A DNA stretch of 64,000 nt, taken from Aselliscus stoliczkanus. Taxonomy: Eukaryota > Chordata > Mammalia > Chiroptera > Hipposideridae. A program made the translations under genes and the position numbers. Each line of letters begins with the position of its first letter. The first letter of the stretch is position 1. A model generated the notes under the pieces. That model saw only the letters and a list, made by a program, of their open reading frames with translations, had not been told where the DNA came from and did not search any database. The stretch spans positions 98,853,478-98,917,477 of the forward strand of contig CM066738.1 of NCBI GenBank assembly GCA_033961575.1, written 5' to 3'. Below, piece by piece: positions 60,434 to 64,000 of this stretch.

Positions 60434-60703
60434 GTGTGTTTTTTTTTTTTTAGCTGAGCCATCCTGCCACCTGTTGGCAGTTCAGTGGTAGCTCAGCTCA
60501 GGCTGGGCATCGAACTGCTGTTGCTCAGAGCTCAGAAGGATTTACATATATATTTTCTCTCACCAGCTGAGCCACTCTCCACCTATTGGCAGCTTAGCTC
60601 AGGTGCAGCTCACTAGCCCATGCGGGAATCAAACCGTGAACCCTTTGTTCAGAGCTCGCACTCTTGGGCAAGCTCTTAACCAACCGAGCCACTTGGCCGG
60701 CCC
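60434..60703 (-). mobile_element. Chimeric tRNA-derived SINE (about 270 bp)
   Basis: On the minus strand it starts GGGCCGGCCAAGTGGCTCGG, then TTGGTTAAGAGCTTGC and GGTTTGATTCCCGCATGGGC (B box). It then carries two related blocks, each with AGCTGCCAATAGGTGG- or ACTGCCAACAGGTGG-like and TGGCTCAGCT segments, separated by a GAGCTCTGAGCAACAGCAG block. The target duplication TGTCAGTAGTT (11 bp, perfect) lies at 60423-60433 and 60704-60714. It shares only the 5' end style with the other SINEs. Confidence 0.85.
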
Positions 60704-60884
60704 TGTCAGTAGTTTTTATAAGTGAGTGTTGTGAAGACTTGCTAGAAGTGTGTGTATTTAATAGAGTATGACACACAGCCCTTGTTAACTTACTATTTGT
60801 GTTTATATGTAGCTTATTGAAACAGAACTTATTTATACTACTTCCAGAGATGCATTTCTTTTTGCACTACTGAAAGGTTCAAAT

Positions 60885-61583
60885 CATTCATTCTAGCTGT
60901 ATATATTTATTGAGCACCTACTAGGTGCCAGGCACAATGTCTGTCCCTAGAAAATAATGGTGAGCAATTGCAAATATGGACGCACATGTCAAAAATCATA
61001 TAGTCGATTAGAGAAGAGACACTTTAATCAAATGATTATCTGGATAAACAGTAACAAAGTAATAATTGTCATGAAAGCAAAGCTCATGATGGGGAACTAG
61101 GAAACTGAGTTACAAAAGTCTGGTTTATTGTGGGCAACTCAGTACTGAGAGGTGAAAGCTGAGTAAGCATTTCACTAGAGGAAGGAAGTGAGGAGGGAAA
61201 CAAAGTCTCTAAGGTAGAAAGGGACATACCTAATTCCAAGAACAGGAAGGCCAGCTTGATAGCAACAAAAAGGACAGAGGCCATGAGGGTGCCGATTTTG
61301 CTTAGGGGTAGAGATAGGCCTAATCACTCAATGCCATGAGGCCATACTGATGATGCTGATCTTTATCCAAAGAGTATTGGATAGTTTTAGGTGTCAAAAC
61401 GATATCATGTGATTGACGTGTAATAATGTGGTGAACGGATAGGAGGGGACCCAGATTGAAAGCTGGAAGAGCAATTTGGAGATGATTGTAAAAATCTGGG
61501 AAAGAGACAACAGTGGCTTGAATCGGGGTGGTAGCCTGGAAATGGAAAGGAGCAGATGGATTAAAGGGAAGTCCAATATATGG
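60885..61583 (-). mobile_element. L2 element, antisense, interrupted by an L1 tail
   Basis: TATATTTATTGAGCACCTACTAGGTGCC is the reversed L2 3' end. Further on GATATCATGTGATTGACG, GAAAGCTGGAAGAGCAATTTGG, AAATCTGGGAAAGAGACAAC and GGTGGTAGCCTGGAAATGG continue in L2 order. It resumes after the L1 tail at about 61714. Confidence 0.78.
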
Positions 61584-61712
61584 TGATGGAAAGAACTGAC
61601 TCTGGGTGGTGAACACACAGTATGATATATAGATGATGTATTATAGAATTGTTCACCTGAAATCTATGTAACTTTACTAACAATTGTCACCCAGTAAACT
61701 TGAAAAAAAAAA
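61584..61712 (+). mobile_element. L1 3' tail, sense
   Basis: CTCTGGGTGGTGAACACACA, GATGATGTATTATAGAATTG and TTCACCTGAAATCTATGTAA, then AACAATTGTCACCCAGTAAA and an A-tail, form an L1 3' end known in laurasiatherian genomes. Confidence 0.75.
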
Positions 61713-62283
61713 CTGCTTAGAAAGTGAAATTGACAGGCTCTTTGATTGATCAGATAGTATCAAAGCAGATAGAAGATGGATTCTGCTTTGAGCTATTGAG
61801 TAGAGAGCATTGAAGGAGAAATGGGCTCGTCTAGAATGCTTCCAAGCTGAGTTTTAGACATGCTGTGTTAAGGGTATCCTCAAGCTATCAATGTCAGCAC
61901 AAATTCCACTGGCTCATTATCTAATTTTAGACATTCAAAATATGGTTATAGAACACAGGGAATTATTTTTTTATGAAACAAGATTTTGCATTTCTGAATG
62001 AGGTTTCTACCTTGAGGAGCAATGCATTATCCTGTCACTGTTCGAAACGCATCTGGGGTTCCTCCATGCAAAATGTGTTTGAGATCCAGTCTGTAGCTTC
62101 TCTCCTGTGAGCTGTGGATTCAAAGGGGGCCTTCAAAGTACTCCCAAAGCTCCTCTGTGTATCTCAAAGTAGGGCTCACTCTAGGCACTGCATTGTCTTT
62201 TTCCTCTGCTGTATCGCAAGACTGAACTATATGAGTTCACCCACTTTGGATTAGGTTGGTGTATATGGCAGTTCCTTGGTAAA
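61713..62283. other. L2 continuation, then unassigned DNA
   Basis: The first 150 bp may continue the reversed L2. The remainder is unassigned. Confidence 0.4.
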
Positions 62284-62285
62284 TA

Positions 62286-62366
62286 TTGGGTTGTCGGAAA
62301 AGTTGTGACATTATTTTTCTATGCTTTTCGTCACAAAAATGCACCATGATTTTTCCAACAACCCAA
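62286..62366. mobile_element. 81-bp mariner-type MITE (MADE1-like hairpin)
   Basis: It begins TTGGGTTGTCGGAAAA and ends TTTTCCAACAACCCAA, with a TA on each side (62284-62285 and 62367-62368), the mariner target duplication. The arms continue inward (TTTTTCTATGC facing GACGAAAAGC-like bases), so nearly the whole element folds back on itself. It has no coding capacity. Size and layout match MADE1, the human family that gave rise to many miR-548 genes, but the sequence differs. Confidence 0.88.
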
Positions 62367-62515
62367 TATTTACTAATTAAGTATAGAAAATTGATCTTAC
62401 TACTTACCATCACACCAAAGTTTTATCCAATGTGATCATCCAACTTGTTTCCTAATTGGTCTCTGAATAACTTGCATCAGTCTCTAAAAATAACAGAATC
62501 AACTCACAAGGCACC

Positions 62516-62601
62516 AAAAAAAGAAGAGGAAGAGAGAAGAGGGAAAGGAAGGAAGGAAGGAAGGAAGGAAGGAAGGAAGGAAGGAAGGAAGGAAGGAAAA
62601 A

Positions 62602-62684
<83 letters not shown>

Positions 62685-62725
62685 GAAGGAAGGAAGGAAG
62701 GAAGGAAGGAAGGAAGGAAGGAGGA

Positions 62726-62817
<92 letters not shown>

Positions 62818-62821
62818 AAAG
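62516..62821. repeat. 306-bp uninterrupted polypurine tract
   Basis: Every base is A or G. Block order: GA-rich start, (GGAA)n to about 62598, (GAAA)n to about 62682, (GGAA)n to about 62721, (GAAA)n to the end. The 159- and 151-residue frames across it are artefacts. Confidence 0.99.
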
Positions 62822-63622
62822 TGGGGAGGGAGTGGTGGAGAAAAAGGAGAAGGATCCATGGATGATAAAAGTGTCCCAGGCTCTGAAAATTCTTCTTTCA
62901 CATGCATTTCATAAGAGCCACTGATGTGATTGCAGAGCCTCTCAAAGTGACTATTTTAAGAAGGTTAAGTTCCATTTGAACACCCAAACCTTGACATGTT
63001 AAAGAAAATATGTCTATATATAATATACACATATGTACACACCTACACACTACACAAAATATTTAAAATGATAAGTGAGAGTCAAATTAAATAGTCCAGC
63101 ACATATGACACAACAATCAGAATTCACCAGAAAAACCTACACTAACCATTAAAAAAATTTATTGTACATCAGACACACTTGGGGTATGTCTTAAAAGTGC
63201 TAAATCTTGAAGCCTACTGAGTCAGAAATTCTCTATATATCCTGATCCTTGAATGAAACACAGATAGAAATTTCTGAAAGCCTGTACTCTCAGAGCTGTG
63301 GTCTTGGCTCTATCTTCTAATATCTGCTCATCTTGGAAATGCCACCTAACTCCTCTGGCCCTCAGGATATTCTGAAAGGATAGAAGCTAGTTTCTAAATA
63401 CGGTCTAGCTCTAGACTTCTGTGTATGTCAAACTCTGCTACTTTTGCTCGTTGAGTGGCCCAGCATACTGAAAATTCTTCTCAGTTCATGTATGTAGACT
63501 CTGAATCCCATGATTGTTCTCTGATTGGCTGGACAACCTGGGCCTGACTTTGTGTTTGTTCTCATGGTTAAGATGACCATCCCGTGACTGGCCTGGCCCC
63601 ACTTCAGCCTCACTCTTTGTTT
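62822..63622. other. Mostly unassigned DNA
   Basis: 63140-63300 (with CTTGAAGCCTACTGAGTCAG) may be a decayed MER5-type element. Nothing else recognised. Confidence 0.38.
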
Positions 63623-63633
63623 CTCACACTTTC

Positions 63634-63634
63634 T

Positions 63635-63666
<32 letters not shown>

Positions 63667-63753
63667 AGTGTCACTGGCCCTCTTATGTGGGACCGAACCG
63701 GGGCCGCTGGCTTCCCAAGCCAGCGCTTAACCATCACGCCACTCGGCCGGCCC
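63634..63753 (-). mobile_element. Short tRNA-derived SINE, antisense, long T-run
   Basis: A T-run of about 27 bp, then GAGGGCAGTGTCACTGGCCC, GGGGCCGCTGGCTTCCCAAG and CACTCGGCCGGCCC. The target duplication CTCACACTTTC (11 bp, perfect) lies at 63623-63633 and 63754-63764. The long pure tail suggests a young copy. Confidence 0.92.
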
Positions 63754-63829
63754 CTCACACTTTCAAGCTAGATAATGATTCCACAACATGAAGGATCCTG
63801 TAGAGTTGGAATCATGTACTTCAGGGAGG

Positions 63830-64000
63830 CCTCTAAGAATGGAAAGGGGATAGATTGAGAGGAGAAAGGGAACTCATGGCAAGGAGAACAGCATGAACAA
63901 AAGCACGGGAATAGATATGAGTTAAGGGGTGTCCAGGGGTCACTCTACCACGATCAGTGTTTGTGTCAAAAAGTGGTTGGATTCAAGAGCATTATTCTAG
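63830..64000 (-). mobile_element. L2 fragment at the right edge, antisense
   Basis: AAGGAGAACAGCATGAACAA followed by AAGCACGGGAATAGATATGAG resembles the reversed L2 segment (gaacagcatgtgcaaaggc). It is cut by the window end. Confidence 0.5.

Noticed and set aside
62445..62924. A 159-residue Lys/Glu/Arg-rich open frame, and a Ser/Phe/Leu-rich frame on the other strand
   Set aside because: Both are direct translations of the (GGAA)n/(GAAA)n tract. A 4-bp repeat without stop codons stays open in every frame.

Overview
The window is non-coding nuclear DNA from a placental mammal. It is AT-rich and full of microsatellites, with dense, mostly old interspersed repeats of mammalian families: MIR, L2, MER5-type hAT elements, MLT1-type LTRs, and L1 fragments in both orientations. 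No stretch of open frame resembles a conserved protein. No functional tRNA, rRNA or other RNA gene, CRISPR array or operon-like layout is visible. The longest open frames lie in simple repeats (for example 62445-62924), in L2 or LTR sequence (15425-15877, 17372-17938), or in unremarkable unique DNA. All repeat names are from memory of consensus sequences, without alignment.

Lineage. The L1 3' ends (44297-44610, 61590-61712) are of a type I associate with laurasiatherian mammals. The youngest elements are tRNA-derived SINEs that start GGGCCGGCC, and one has a tRNA-Ile-like head. This fits a bat best. A perissodactyl or a colugo cannot be excluded by eye, and the species call is low confidence.

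Layout. 1-3.8 kb: L2 or MIR edge, an MLT1-like LTR split by a long SINE, an antisense MLT1-like LTR, and a MIR. 3.8-5.7 kb: unique DNA that looks like conserved non-coding sequence. 5.8-14.3 kb: L1, L2, MIR and MER5 remnants, a short SINE, purine microsatellites, and an L1 3' end split by a solo ERV LTR. 14.3-24 kb: L2, MIR, a second ERV LTR (17540-18244), MER5A and unique DNA. 24.1-27.2 kb: the best repeat-poor, enhancer-like block, broken only by one young SINE. 27.2-36.7 kb: a long SINE, two antisense L1 blocks, L2, a tRNA-Ile-like SINE, MIR and a hAT remnant. 37-42 kb: unique DNA with simple repeats and one LTR-like block. 42.1-46.3 kb: a stack of nested L1 and SINE insertions. 46.6-47.1 kb: unique, possibly conserved DNA. 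47.4-48.6 kb: a sense L1 with a young SINE. 49-58 kb: mostly unique, with MIR, an LTR, L2 and a TC tract. 58.2-59.5 kb: homeobox-site-rich unique DNA. 60-64 kb: a chimeric SINE, L2, an L1 tail, an 81-bp mariner-type hairpin MITE, a 306-bp pure purine run, and a short SINE.

No genes work together here. The sequence is best read as intergenic or intronic DNA, perhaps part of a gene desert carrying distal regulatory elements. The most notable items are the family of related SINE forms (long, internally deleted, short and chimeric) with shared ends, the perfect-stem mariner MITE, the long polypurine mirror tract, and the candidate conserved non-coding blocks.
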